NCBI GenBank assembly: GCA_017302755.1
Contig: JAFLCR010000001.1
Span: 1-34,345 of the forward strand
Source of the DNA: Alphaproteobacteria bacterium
GTDB lineage: Bacteria; Pseudomonadota; Alphaproteobacteria; Rickettsiales; JAFLCR01
DNA length: 34,345 bases
Direction of reading: 5' to 3'
The notes under the pieces: generated by a model
The model's database searches: none
What the model was told of the DNA's origin: nothing
Seen by the model: only the letters and a program-made list of their open reading frames with translations
Program-made: the position numbers and the translations under genes
Part shown: one piece after another, positions 24,596 to 33,103 of the stretch
Position numbering within the stretch: the stretch's first letter is position 1
Layout of the letters: every line of letters starts with the position of its first letter

Positions 24596-25354
24596 ATGCT
24601 TCATTTTCGCGCTTTCATCTTTTATCTGCTGTTCTACGGATGGACGCTGGTGCTCGGCCTGTTAGGACTTCCGCTGCTTCTGTTACCAGGCATCTGGGCT
24701 CAGCACCTGGCACGGTTCTGGCTTCTGGGTGGACTGTTGCTGCTGCGGTTTTTCTGCGGTGTCACCCATAAAGTGACGGGTCGCGAGCATATTCCCTCCA
24801 CACCTTGCATTTTTGCTGCAAAACACCAATCGGCATGGGAAACCATGGCGCTTTTTGTGCTGCTTCCACAGGCCAGTCCCAGCCCCGTCTTCGTGCTGAA
24901 ACGCGAATTGCTGAACCTTCCCTTCGTCGGTTGGTATATGCAGAAGGCCGGCATGATCGCCATCGATCGCTCGGCGGGGGTGGCCGCCCTCAAAAACATG
25001 ATGGAACAGGCGAAAGCACGACTGCTTGAGGGAAGAAGCCTGATCATCTTTCCTGAAGGCACTCGCGCGGCGGTGGGCGCGCCGCCGTCTTACAAACCTG
25101 GCATTGCAGCGCTTTATAAGGAATGCCGCGTTCCGGTTGTTCCCGTGGCGCTTAATTCAGGACTTTTCTGGGGAAAAAATGCTTTCGCCAAGAACCCAGG
25201 AACCATCACCCTAGCGTTTCTTCCGCCGCTGTCACCCGATTTGTCGAAGCCGCAAGTCATCGAAGCACTTGTTCAGACAATCGAGCCGGCCACGGAGGCT
25301 TTGCTGCGCGAGGCTCAGGTGAGCCGTCCATCCTCCAGCCGAAGCACGGGATAA
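24596..25354 (+). CDS. plsC: 1-acyl-sn-glycerol-3-phosphate acyltransferase
   Basis: Makes phosphatidic acid from lysophosphatidic acid and acyl-ACP/CoA at the inner membrane. The protein (252 aa) has an N-terminal hydrophobic segment (about 8-55). Catalytic block I reads KHQSAWE: the histidine H77 is kept, but the usual HX4D acid is Glu (E82), a form I recall from alphaproteobacterial PlsC. Block III FPEGTR is at 152-157 and PVVPVALNSG follows. The last eleven residues (VSRPSSSRSTG) are encoded antisense to the end of ftsE and look like an accidental read-through tail. It may share an upstream region with the divergent ABC exporter. Confidence 0.94.
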   Translation: MLHFRAFIFYLLFYGWTLVLGLLGLPLLLLPGIWAQHLARFWLLGGLLLLRFFCGVTHKVTGREHIPSTPCIFAAKHQSAWETMALFVLLPQASPSPVFVLKRELLNLPFVGWYMQKAGMIAIDRSAGVAALKNMMEQAKARLLEGRSLIIFPEGTRAAVGAPPSYKPGIAALYKECRVPVVPVALNSGLFWGKNAFAKNPGTITLAFLPPLSPDLSKPQVIEALVQTIEPATEALLREAQVSRPSSSRSTG

Positions 25355-26010
25355 GCCAGCTGGCTGATGAGCTTGGCGTCATGCGTCGCGAAAACGACGG
25401 TAGTGCCTTCCTTATGCAGCTCCTCGAACAGGAACAGGAAACGCGTGCTGAGTTCGGGATCAAGATTCCCGGTAGGCTCATCGGCCAGCAGTACTTCGGG
25501 CTTGGCGATCACCGCCCGCGCAATCGCCACCCGCTGCTTCTGCCCGCCCGAGAGCGTTTCCGGGTAGACATGTGCCCAGTCGGCCAGGCCGATCCAGGCC
25601 AGCAGCTCGCGCACATGGCGCCGCGCCTGCGGGCTGTCGCTGCCCGTCACCTTGAGCGGCAGGGCAATGTTTTCTTCCACCGTCATATGGTTCAGCAGCC
25701 GGAAATCCTGATAGACCATGCCGATCTTGCGTTTGACCTGAGGGGTGCGTTCGGGTTCGAGCTGCGTCACGTTCTCGCCGAACATCAGAATGCGGCCCTT
25801 GGTGGGATGCAGCGACAGCGACAGCAGCTTCAAAAGCGACGACTTCCCGGCGCCGCTCTTGCCGGTGAGAAACTGAAAACTTCCCGGCTGCAGGCGGAAA
25901 GAAAGATTCGACAGCACCTCCCTGCCGTTGCGGTACGCGAAGGAAACGCGCTCAAAATCGATGACCGGCGCCTTGGTTTCGGGCAGAGATGAAATCAGAT
26001 GCGGTTTCAT
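25315..26010 (-). CDS. ftsE: cell division ATP-binding protein FtsE
   Basis: ABC ATPase (231 aa) that with FtsX controls septal peptidoglycan hydrolases. The N-terminus IDFERVSFAYRNGREVLSNLSF and the Walker A GKSGAGKS at 50-57 are typical, as are VYQDFRLLNHMTVEENIALPL, LSGGQ at 153-157 and Walker B VLLADEPTGNLD from 173. The phrase QDFRLL plus ADEPTGNLDP distinguishes FtsE from related LolD/MacB ATPases. ftsX, its usual overlapping partner, is absent: the next gene is plsC on the opposite strand, overlapping the ftsE end by 40 nt. A lone LolD-like ATPase is the alternative call. Confidence 0.87.
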   Translation of the reverse strand: MKPHLISSLPETKAPVIDFERVSFAYRNGREVLSNLSFRLQPGSFQFLTGKSGAGKSSLLKLLSLSLHPTKGRILMFGENVTQLEPERTPQVKRKIGMVYQDFRLLNHMTVEENIALPLKVTGSDSPQARRHVRELLAWIGLADWAHVYPETLSGGQKQRVAIARAVIAKPEVLLADEPTGNLDPELSTRFLFLFEELHKEGTTVVFATHDAKLISQLAYPVLRLEDGRLT

Positions 26011-26074
26011 TAAACGTTTTTTAGTGTTGTGCCTCTACATCCAGAGTAACATGCTTTTCCTCTGAGAAAAGGGA

Positions 26075-26737
26075 ATGATTCTTACCTGCTCCGAATGCGC
26101 GACGCGCTATGTTGTTAAACCTGCTTCGATCCCCGCCGGGGGGCGTACGGTTCGCTGCGCCAAATGCGGACATACCTGGCACCAGGATCCTACGGAAGAT
26201 GTCTCAGCTCTGGAAACGGTAGACATTCCCGCTTTCGCAGAAGACGAGCCGCGGCTTCGCCCCATGTCCTCGGAATCCAATCTGCCGGCGACAAGGGAAC
26301 CGCCTCTGCTTTCCCCACGTTCGCTGAAATGGACGTTTTTCGGCCTGCTGCTGCTGATTGTTATCACTGCCCTGCTGGTTTACCGCGAACCTTTCAGCCG
26401 CATGCTGCCCGGCCTTGGCGCCGTTTACGGCGCGCTTGGCCTCTATGGCAGCGAGGGCGTGGCGCTCAGCAATGTACGAGTTTCACCTATCCCTGGCCGC
26501 AAAACGCAATACCTGGTCGAAGGAGAGCTTATAAACAATTCGGATAAGCCACGTGTTACCCCAAAAATGTATGTCAGCCAACGGGACAAAGATAAAAATA
26601 TATTGGAAACCCAGCCTATTGACCGTGAATCCGCAATGCTTCAGCCGGGCAAAGGCTCTTCCTTCCGTTTCAAAATCACCGACAAGGCTGGCACCACAGC
26701 CTTTCTGACCATCGACCTCGGCAGCGCCCGCAAATAA
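26075..26737 (+). CDS. MJ0042-type zinc-ribbon membrane protein (DUF3426-like)
   Basis: A 220-residue protein with an N-terminal zinc ribbon MILTCSECATRYVVKPASIP, cysteines C5, C8, C28 and C31, in the MJ0042 pattern. A Pro/Glu-rich linker is followed by one transmembrane helix (about 85-103) and a C-terminal domain of roughly 115 residues resembling DUF3426 (VEGELINNSDKPRVTPKMYV and LQPGKGSSFRFKI). The function is unknown; such genes often stand beside ftsE in alphaproteobacteria. The ribosome site (AAAAGGGA) lies in the 3' arm of a small hairpin, CTTTTC/GAAAAG at about 26055-26071. It is divergent from ftsE and one base from hpt. Confidence 0.88.
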   Translation: MILTCSECATRYVVKPASIPAGGRTVRCAKCGHTWHQDPTEDVSALETVDIPAFAEDEPRLRPMSSESNLPATREPPLLSPRSLKWTFFGLLLLIVITALLVYREPFSRMLPGLGAVYGALGLYGSEGVALSNVRVSPIPGRKTQYLVEGELINNSDKPRVTPKMYVSQRDKDKNILETQPIDRESAMLQPGKGSSFRFKITDKAGTTAFLTIDLGSARK

Positions 26738-26738
26738 C

Positions 26739-27275
26739 GTGACCTTTTCTCCAGAGCCCGTTTCCGTCCTTTTCACCGAACAGCAGATTGCAGAGCGCAA
26801 TGCCGAGCTGGCCAGGGAAATCGCCGAAGCGGTCCCTCCCGGCCTTTTTCTGGTAGCGCTCCTGCGCGGCAGCTTCATGTTCGCCGCCGATCTGATGCGG
26901 GCGCTGCACCACATCGGTGTGCACCCCCAGCTGGATTTCATTACCCTCTCCAGCTATGGCGGGGGAATGAAAAGTTCCGGCAATGTCACGCTGCATCAGG
27001 GATTGACGGAGGACATCGCCGGGCGGCCGGTGGTGCTGGTGGATGACATCCTCGAATCCGGCCGCACGCTGTTTTTTGCCAAGCAGCTTCTTTTAGGGCT
27101 TGGTGCCAAGGAGGTTCGGATCGCAGCGCTGCTTGAGAAGCCCGGCCACCGGGCCGTGCAAATCGATGCAGATTTCGTGGGATTCGTCTGCCCGGACAAA
27201 TTCCTGGTCGGCTATGGGCTGGATTATGGCAATTATTACCGGGAACTGCCATTTATCGGATACTTAAGCCGCTAG
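26739..27275 (+). CDS. hpt: hypoxanthine/purine phosphoribosyltransferase
   Basis: Salvages hypoxanthine (and perhaps guanine) with PRPP to the nucleotide. The 178-residue product starts at a GTG one base after the upstream stop. The PRPP-binding loop VVLVDDILESGRTL is at 98-111, and upstream the LLRGSFMFAADLMRAL block and the flexible loop segment SSYGGGMKSSG are conserved. The C-terminal VCPDKFLVGYGLDYGNYYRELPFIGYL is the purine-site region of HPRT. There is no obvious ribosome site, which suggests coupling to the zinc-ribbon gene. A long inverted repeat spans its stop codon. Confidence 0.94.
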   Translation: MTFSPEPVSVLFTEQQIAERNAELAREIAEAVPPGLFLVALLRGSFMFAADLMRALHHIGVHPQLDFITLSSYGGGMKSSGNVTLHQGLTEDIAGRPVVLVDDILESGRTLFFAKQLLLGLGAKEVRIAALLEKPGHRAVQIDADFVGFVCPDKFLVGYGLDYGNYYRELPFIGYLSR

Positions 27276-27315
27276 GCCCGGCTTGCATCCGGCCCCGGGA
27301 TGGCGTAAGTATCCG
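27257..27315 (+). promoter_or_regulatory. long stem-loop spanning hpt stop and gdh leader
   Basis: CGGATACTTA (27257-27266) pairs with TAAGTATCCG (27306-27315), and after one A-G mismatch GCC (27268-27270) pairs with GGC (27302-27304): 13 of 14 pairs. Inside the loop, GGC-C-CGG (27275-27281) pairs with CCG-GCC (27289-27294) with one bulge. The structure contains the hpt stop and ends 28 nt before the glutamate dehydrogenase ATG. It lacks a T-tract, so it is not a standard terminator. A role in mRNA 3' protection or in control of the next gene is inference. Confidence 0.5.
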
Positions 27316-27343
27316 CTTATGTTAAACTGCCTTTCCGCGCCTC

Positions 27344-30300
27344 ATGACCCCCCCTTTTTCCCAACATCTTTCGTCACTACTCTCCACCATCTCCGCCCGC
27401 CTTCCTGAAGTCGCGGGTAAGGACTTTTCGCCTGAAACCGACCATTTCCTTCGGTTGTATTATTCCGGCGTGCCGCAGATCAACCTGGAGAAGCTCGACC
27501 CCCGCGAGGCCTGCGCCAAGGCGCTGGCAACGCTCGACTTCATGAGCGTGCGTGAACCGGGAAAACCAAAAATTCGCATTTTTACTCCTACTGCTTCGCA
27601 GTTCGGCTGGACCTCGCCGCACACAGTGATCGAAATGATCAACGACGATCAGCCCTTCCTGGTCGATTCGGTCAGTGCCGAATTATCACGTCTTGGCTTC
27701 AGCATTTACGCCATCGTCCACCCCATTCTGGCCGTGGAGCGCGACGCCAAGGGAAAACTTCTTGCCGTACATAGCCGGGAAGCGGAGCCGGACCTGAAGC
27801 AGGAGTCGGTGATTCACGTCGAAATCTCCCCGTTGCCGGATGAGTTTTCCGCTGAAAATCTGGAAGCGCGACTGCGCGAATTGCTGACGGCCGTGCATTA
27901 TTGCGTCAACGACTGGCGGCGCATGGTGGAAAAAGTGGAGTCCTCGCGAAATACGCTGGCGCGCGCTCCTAAGGAATTCACGCCCGAAGACGTCGCTGAG
28001 GCAGAGGCGTTTCTCAACTGGCTGATTGATAAGAACCTGGTCTTCCTCGGCATCGTCGAATACGACTTCGTCGATGAGAAGGGCCGGGAAGCACTGAAAA
28101 TCGTGCCAGGATCGGAGATGGGCCTGTTCCGCTGGGAACCGTTCGACACTCAGACTCGCGGCCTCGCGGCCCTTCCTGGAGAAGTGCATCACCTGTTCCG
28201 GGTTCCCGGTCTGGTGGAAGTTACCAAGTCCAATCAGAAATCGCCTGTCCACCGGCCCGTGCCGATGGAATATATCGGCGTCAAACGCTTTGATGCCAAA
28301 GGACGCGTCATCGGCGAAACGCGCATTCTGGGTCTTTTCACCTCCATCGTCTATTACCAGAATACTGAAACCATCCCGCTCATCCGCCGCAAGATCGCGC
28401 GTATCATTAAACGCTCAGGCTTTGCCTCGGTCAGTTACGACGGCAAAGCGCTGCGCACGATTCTGGAATTCTTCCCCCGTGACGAGCTGTTCCAGATCGA
28501 TGAGGACACGCTACTCGACACCGCCATGGGCATCCTGGCGCTGGAAGGCATGCCCAGCACGCGGCTCTTTGTGCGCAAGGACCGTTACGAACGCTTTGTC
28601 AGCTGCATGGTATTCGTGCCGCGCGAACGTTTCAGCACCGATCTGCGCATGCACATTCAGTCGTTGCTCGAGTCGGCTTACCACGGCGAGCTTTCCACCT
28701 ATTACACGCAGCTGACCGAATCGCCGCTGGCGCGGCTGCATGTCATCATCAAAACCATGCCCGGCGCTGTGCCCTCGCCGGATATCGGCGCGATTGAGCA
28801 GGAGATCGCCCGCGCCGCCACGTGGTGGGGCGACTCCCTGCGCACTCAGCTGCATGCGAAGCATGGGGAAAAACAGGGGGAAACGCTATTCCGCCGCTAT
28901 GCGCGTGCCTTCGCGCCTTCCTATACCAACCGTTATGACAGTCTCGCTGCGGTTCATGATATCTCGAAAATCGAACAGGCGTTGAAAACCGGAAGCCTTG
29001 CCCTCGACCTGTTTGAAGACGTGGATGACGCCACTGGTTTCCGCCTTAAGCTGTATCTTCCCAAGGCACAGCCTTCGCTCTCCGATATTCTTCCCATGCT
29101 GGAAAATATGGGATTGCGCGTGATTGATGAATATCCCTGCTTCGTTACCCCAGAGAATGCGGAAGGCGGCGTATCGATTCGTGATTTCCGCCTGCTGCCG
29201 GCATCAGACATCCGCCCCGCGCTGAATGAAATCAAGACTCTTTTTGAAGATTGCTTTGCCCGGGTATGGTCTGGAGAAACAGAAAGCGACGGTTTCAACC
29301 GCCTGGTCATCCGTGCCGGTTTCACCTGGCGCGAAGTGCTGGTGATGCGCGCTTACAGCCGCTACCTCAAGCAGGCGGGAAGCGCTTTCGGACAGGACTA
29401 TATCGAGCAGGCGCTGACGCGCAATCCGGTGATTGCCCGCCTGCTGAACGAGCTTTTTCACCTGCGCTTCCACCCAGACGCCGCCTGGCGCGATAATACG
29501 CGCCTGAAAGCGTGCCTTCTTGCCATTGACAAGGCGCTCGGCCAGGTGGAGAACCTGGATGAGGACCGCATCCTGCGTCGCTTCGTGGACACGATCCAGG
29601 CAACGCTTCGCACCAACTACTTCCAAATCGAAAAGGGCGGCCTGCCCAAGTCATGGCTTTCCTTCAAGCTGGACTCCAAGAAAGTGCCGGACCTTCCTCT
29701 GCCCCGCCCGCATGTCGAGATCTTTGTCTACTCCACACGGGTAGAAGGCATTCACCTGCGCGGTGGAAAAGTAGCGCGCGGAGGACTGCGCTGGTCTGAC
29801 CGGCGCGAAGATTACCGTACCGAGATTCTCGGCCTCATGAAAGCGCAGATGGTGAAAAACGCCGTAATCGTACCCGTCGGCTCGAAGGGCGGCTTCGTGG
29901 TGAAGCATCCACCCCGTGAAGGCGGGCGCGATGCGCTGATGGCCGAGGGCATCAGCTGCTATCAGACCTATCTGCGCGGTCTGCTTGATCTTACCGACAA
30001 CAACGTGAACGGTCAGGTCGTGCCCCCGCGCGACGTGGTGCGGCACGACGGTGACGATCCTTATCTCGTCGTAGCGGCTGATAAAGGCACGGCGAGCTTC
30101 TCCGATATTGCCAACGGTATTTCTGCCGAATACGGCTTCTGGCTGGGCGACGCTTTCGCCTCTGGCGGCTCGGTAGGTTACGACCATAAAGCCATGGGCA
30201 TCACTGCGAAGGGCGCATGGATTTCCGTAATGCGCCATTTCCGCGAAATGGGCCGTGACACGCAGACAGAGGATTTCACCGTCATCGGCATCGGCGATAT

Positions 30301-32182
30301 GTCCGGCGACGTGTTCGGCAACGGCATGCTGCTGTCGGAGCATATCCGCCTGATCGGCGCCTTCAACCACCTGCACATTTTCCTAGATCCGAGCCCGGAT
30401 GCGAAGAAAAGCTTCGCGGAACGCTCAAGATTGTTCCACCTGCCGCGTTCCTCGTGGACGGATTATGATGCCAAGCTGATTTCCAAAGGCGGCGGCATCT
30501 TCGAGCGGAAAGCGAAAAGTATTTCCCTTAGCCCCGAAGTACAGGCCGCGTTGGGTGTTGATGCTCTAAGCCTGACCCCCGACCAGCTTATTCAGGCCAT
30601 GCTCAAAGCCCCCGTCGACCTGCTCTGGAACGGCGGCATCGGCACATATGTAAAAGCCTCGACGGAAACCCATGCGGACGCAGGCGACAAATCCAACGAC
30701 ACCACCCGCGTCAACGGCGCGGAGTTGCGATGCAAGGTGGTGGGAGAAGGCGGTAATCTTGGCTTCACCCAGAAGGGGCGCATTGAATATGCGCTAACTT
30801 CTCTCGCCACGCGCGGCGGGGGCGGACGCATCAACACGGATGCGATCGATAACTCCGCCGGCGTAGATTGCTCCGACCATGAAGTAAACATCAAGATCGC
30901 CTTCGGAGCGTCAGTTTCCAGCGGCGCGCTCGGCCTGGAGGAACGCAACCGGGTGCTGGAATCCATGACCGATGAAGTTGCTACTCTGGTACTTCGCGAC
31001 AATGAATTACAAACGCAGGCACTTTCCATCGCTGAATCGCAGAGAGCGACACTGCTAGACGCACAGGCAAGGCTGATGCGCCGCCTCGCAAAGGAAGGCC
31101 TGCTCAGCAGGAAAATCGAATTCCTGCCTGATGACACGGAAATTTCCGCGCGCCTGGCGCAGGGCATCGGCCTCACGCGACCAGAACTGTCCGTGATTCT
31201 TGCTTACAGCAAAATGGATCTCTTCCAACAACTCCTGCTCAGCTCGCTGCCGGACGATCCCTATTTCTCCGGTGACCTGCTGCGCTATTTCCCGCAGGCC
31301 ATGCAAGAGCGGTTCCGCGGTGTCGTGGAATCACATCCTCTACGGCGCGAGATCATCGCCACGGTCGTCACCAACTCGATGGTGAACCGCGTCGGCAGCA
31401 CCTTCATGAATCAGCTTGCCGAAGAAACCGGCTTCACATCGCCCGATATCGCCCGCGCCTATACGCTGGCACGCGATGTCTTCGCCCTGCGCAGCCACTG
31501 GAGCACCATCGAGAAACTTGACGGTATGCTTCCTGCCTTGCGGCAAGCCCAGCTTTTTGCCGAGATCAACCGCTTTGTCGCGATCATGACGCGCTGGTTC
31601 CTGCAGCACCACCCCGAACTGTCGGACCTCTCGCCGTTGGCCTTGCTTTACGGCACCGGCATCCAAGTACTCGGCAAATCGTGGCAGGATATTCTTCCTG
31701 CAGAGGCGCAACAAACCGTTGCCGCGCGCCTGGAAGCCCTCGCAGGCGAAGGAATCCCCGAATCTTTGGCTGGATTTGTCGCGTATCTGGAACCACTCTT
31801 GCAAAGCGGCGACATTATCGCCACCGCGCCGTCGGCAGAGGCAATTCCTGCTACGGCGCGTTTGCATTTCTCGCTGGGCGAGGCGCTACAACTGGATTAC
31901 CTGCGAAGCGAAGCAGGGCGCATCCCCTCCGACGCTCATTGGAGCCGCCTGGCCATCACCGGGCTTCTGGATTCACTGTCGCAGCAGCAGGCACACCTGA
32001 CGTCGCATATTCTTTCGGTATACGGCATGGACGGATTTTCCAAATGGCTCAAAACCCATGAGCAAGCGCTGGCCCGCTACAGCCGTTTCCTGGAAGATCT
32101 GCGTACATCTCCCGGCTTCGATCTGGCCATGCTTTCAACAGCCGTCCGCAATCTTCAGGCCTTGTTCCCCATTACTAAATAG
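27344..32182 (+). CDS. gdh: NAD-specific glutamate dehydrogenase, large type
   Basis: Oxidises glutamate to 2-oxoglutarate and ammonium with NAD+. At 1612 residues it matches the 180-kDa class found in alphaproteobacteria and Pseudomonas. The N-terminal half contains ACT-like regulatory regions (PFLVDSVSAELSRLGFSIYAIVHP near 105-128). The catalytic core lies at about 805-855 (ARGGLRWSDRREDYRTEILG and the following KAQMVKNAVIVPVGSKGG, with the substrate lysines). The NAD-binding loop GIGDMSGDVFGNGML is near 982-996, and VVGEGGNLGFTQKGRIEY near 1128. It is full length and uninterrupted. The leader has a weak ribosome site and follows the large stem-loop; a perfect terminator follows. Confidence 0.96.
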   Translation: MTPPFSQHLSSLLSTISARLPEVAGKDFSPETDHFLRLYYSGVPQINLEKLDPREACAKALATLDFMSVREPGKPKIRIFTPTASQFGWTSPHTVIEMINDDQPFLVDSVSAELSRLGFSIYAIVHPILAVERDAKGKLLAVHSREAEPDLKQESVIHVEISPLPDEFSAENLEARLRELLTAVHYCVNDWRRMVEKVESSRNTLARAPKEFTPEDVAEAEAFLNWLIDKNLVFLGIVEYDFVDEKGREALKIVPGSEMGLFRWEPFDTQTRGLAALPGEVHHLFRVPGLVEVTKSNQKSPVHRPVPMEYIGVKRFDAKGRVIGETRILGLFTSIVYYQNTETIPLIRRKIARIIKRSGFASVSYDGKALRTILEFFPRDELFQIDEDTLLDTAMGILALEGMPSTRLFVRKDRYERFVSCMVFVPRERFSTDLRMHIQSLLESAYHGELSTYYTQLTESPLARLHVIIKTMPGAVPSPDIGAIEQEIARAATWWGDSLRTQLHAKHGEKQGETLFRRYARAFAPSYTNRYDSLAAVHDISKIEQALKTGSLALDLFEDVDDATGFRLKLYLPKAQPSLSDILPMLENMGLRVIDEYPCFVTPENAEGGVSIRDFRLLPASDIRPALNEIKTLFEDCFARVWSGETESDGFNRLVIRAGFTWREVLVMRAYSRYLKQAGSAFGQDYIEQALTRNPVIARLLNELFHLRFHPDAAWRDNTRLKACLLAIDKALGQVENLDEDRILRRFVDTIQATLRTNYFQIEKGGLPKSWLSFKLDSKKVPDLPLPRPHVEIFVYSTRVEGIHLRGGKVARGGLRWSDRREDYRTEILGLMKAQMVKNAVIVPVGSKGGFVVKHPPREGGRDALMAEGISCYQTYLRGLLDLTDNNVNGQVVPPRDVVRHDGDDPYLVVAADKGTASFSDIANGISAEYGFWLGDAFASGGSVGYDHKAMGITAKGAWISVMRHFREMGRDTQTEDFTVIGIGDMSGDVFGNGMLLSEHIRLIGAFNHLHIFLDPSPDAKKSFAERSRLFHLPRSSWTDYDAKLISKGGGIFERKAKSISLSPEVQAALGVDALSLTPDQLIQAMLKAPVDLLWNGGIGTYVKASTETHADAGDKSNDTTRVNGAELRCKVVGEGGNLGFTQKGRIEYALTSLATRGGGGRINTDAIDNSAGVDCSDHEVNIKIAFGASVSSGALGLEERNRVLESMTDEVATLVLRDNELQTQALSIAESQRATLLDAQARLMRRLAKEGLLSRKIEFLPDDTEISARLAQGIGLTRPELSVILAYSKMDLFQQLLLSSLPDDPYFSGDLLRYFPQAMQERFRGVVESHPLRREIIATVVTNSMVNRVGSTFMNQLAEETGFTSPDIARAYTLARDVFALRSHWSTIEKLDGMLPALRQAQLFAEINRFVAIMTRWFLQHHPELSDLSPLALLYGTGIQVLGKSWQDILPAEAQQTVAARLEALAGEGIPESLAGFVAYLEPLLQSGDIIATAPSAEAIPATARLHFSLGEALQLDYLRSEAGRIPSDAHWSRLAITGLLDSLSQQQAHLTSHILSVYGMDGFSKWLKTHEQALARYSRFLEDLRTSPGFDLAMLSTAVRNLQALFPITK

Positions 32183-32221
32183 CTATGGTGTGCGGTAAAC
32201 GCTAAAAATCGGGGCTTTTTT

Positions 32222-32264
32222 CGCAAAAAACCGCGCTTTCCCTTGTGAAGCGCGGTTTTTTGCG
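32222..32264 (+). terminator. perfect 17-bp terminator after gdh
   Basis: CGCAAAAAACCGCGCTT (32222-32238) pairs without mismatch with AAGCGCGGTTTTTTGCG (32248-32264) around a 9-nt loop. The GC core is flanked by A6 and T6, the classic rho-independent form, about 40 nt after the glutamate dehydrogenase stop. Because the A and T runs are symmetrical it could also act on the other strand. Its loop and 3' arm overlap the likely promoter of the next gene. Confidence 0.92.
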
Positions 32265-32271
32265 ATATACT
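32243..32271 (+). promoter_or_regulatory. candidate sigma-70 promoter for the HNH gene, inside the terminator
   Basis: TTGTGA (32243-32248) and TATACT (32266-32271) are separated by 17 bp, the ideal spacing. The -10 matches five of six consensus bases, the -35 four of six. Transcription would begin near 32278, about 27 nt before the ATG at 32305. The -35 lies in the loop and 3' arm of the gdh terminator. Confidence 0.45.
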
Positions 32272-32304
32272 ATATTTAGTAATCTAGGAGTGTTTGCGAC
32301 GTTT

Positions 32305-32847
32305 ATGCCGCCTGCTCTTAACCAGATGCACACACTGGTCCTTAACGCTGATTATCGTCCCTTAAGCTATCATCCCCTTTCTTTGCTCTCTTGGCAGGAT
32401 GCCATCAAAGCTCTTTTAATGGGGCGCGTGCAGGTGGTTTCCGAGTATGATACTTCCGTCCGAAGTCCCAGCGTGGAACTCAAGATTCCAAGCATTGTCT
32501 CCCTTAAGCGCTATATTCCTTCGGACCAGTCCAAACCCGCCTTCACCCGTTTCAACATCTTCCTCAGAGACCGTTTCAGCTGCCAGTATTGCGGCGACTC
32601 CTTTGAATACCGGACATTGACGCTTGATCACGTGTTGCCCAAATCCAAGGGCGGCAAAACCACCTGGGAAAACGTCGTCACCGCCTGCCGCTCGTGCAAT
32701 ATTCAGAAAGGCGACAAGATTCCCGGAAAGAACTTCATGCGCCCGCTGCAAAAACCCGTCATGCCAACAAGCTACGAGCTCCAAAAGCTCAGCCAGGAAA
32801 TGGCGCGCACCTCATTGCCGGATTGCTGGATGGATTATCTGGGGTGA
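32305..32847 (+). CDS. HNH endonuclease
   Basis: A 180-residue stand-alone HNH nuclease. The start at 32305 (MPPALNQMHTLVLNADYRPL) is the best of several; an AGGAG lies 14 nt upstream, and M8 at 32326 is an alternative. The N-terminal domain LVLNADYRPLSYHPLSLLSW is conserved in a family of housekeeping-like bacterial HNH proteins. The nuclease fold has C93-x2-C96 (CQYCG), the catalytic DH pair at 108-109 (LTLDHVLPKSKGG), N123 and C128-x2-C131. There is no toxin, phage or restriction context. The cellular role is not known. An intrinsic promoter just upstream suggests single-gene transcription. Confidence 0.92.
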   Translation: MPPALNQMHTLVLNADYRPLSYHPLSLLSWQDAIKALLMGRVQVVSEYDTSVRSPSVELKIPSIVSLKRYIPSDQSKPAFTRFNIFLRDRFSCQYCGDSFEYRTLTLDHVLPKSKGGKTTWENVVTACRSCNIQKGDKIPGKNFMRPLQKPVMPTSYELQKLSQEMARTSLPDCWMDYLG

Positions 32848-32865
32848 CACCCCAAACCGGGCGCA

Positions 32866-33003
32866 TTACGCCATCACGGCTTCCACCATCGCCCTTACAT
32901 CAGCCGGATCGACATGGTCACTTTCCATCACCATCTGCATGATGGGATCCTCAAAAAGCTCCTCCAGCGGTGGTTCCTGACCTGCCAGTAGATATTCCGC
33001 CAT
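32866..33003 (-). CDS. 45-residue acidic hypothetical protein
   Basis: A short gene with a strong GGGAGG ribosome site 5 nt before the ATG, on the same strand as dsbB-coq7 and about 100 nt after them. The product is MAEYLLAGQEPPLEELFEDP at its start, then IMQMVMESDHVDPADVRAMVEAVMA. It is acidic and helical. The pattern D-P-(I/L)-x-x-x-(V/L)-M-x-S-D-x-V-(D)-x-x-x-(V/L) resembles short conserved alphaproteobacterial proteins I recall, but I can give no family name or function. It converges on the HNH gene with an 18-nt gap. Confidence 0.72.
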   Translation of the reverse strand: MAEYLLAGQEPPLEELFEDPIMQMVMESDHVDPADVRAMVEAVMA

Positions 33004-33054
33004 GTCGTCCTCCCTTCTCAGGTTAATTTTTGACCTGGATGTGTTAATATATCG

Positions 33055-33080
33055 TTACGTTATCCTCAAATTTTACGTTA
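33055..33080. repeat. pair of TTACGTTA direct repeats
   Basis: TTACGTTA occurs at 33055-33062 and again at 33073-33080, 18 bp apart, in the AT-rich 100-bp gap between coq7 and the 45-aa gene. A TATATT element on the minus strand lies beside them. They could be a two-site operator for the small gene, or chance in AT-rich DNA. Confidence 0.3.
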
Positions 33081-33103
33081 CTTTATAATGCTTTATTTTG
33101 AAT

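Noticed and set aside
29651..30376. A 241-codon minus-strand frame within glutamate dehydrogenase
   Set aside because: Antisense to the catalytic core of a confidently identified enzyme.
32305..32847. HNH nuclease as part of a defence or toxin system
   Set aside because: No immunity gene, methylase, secretion-type domain or phage gene is near, and the N-terminal domain is that of a widespread stand-alone housekeeping-like family.
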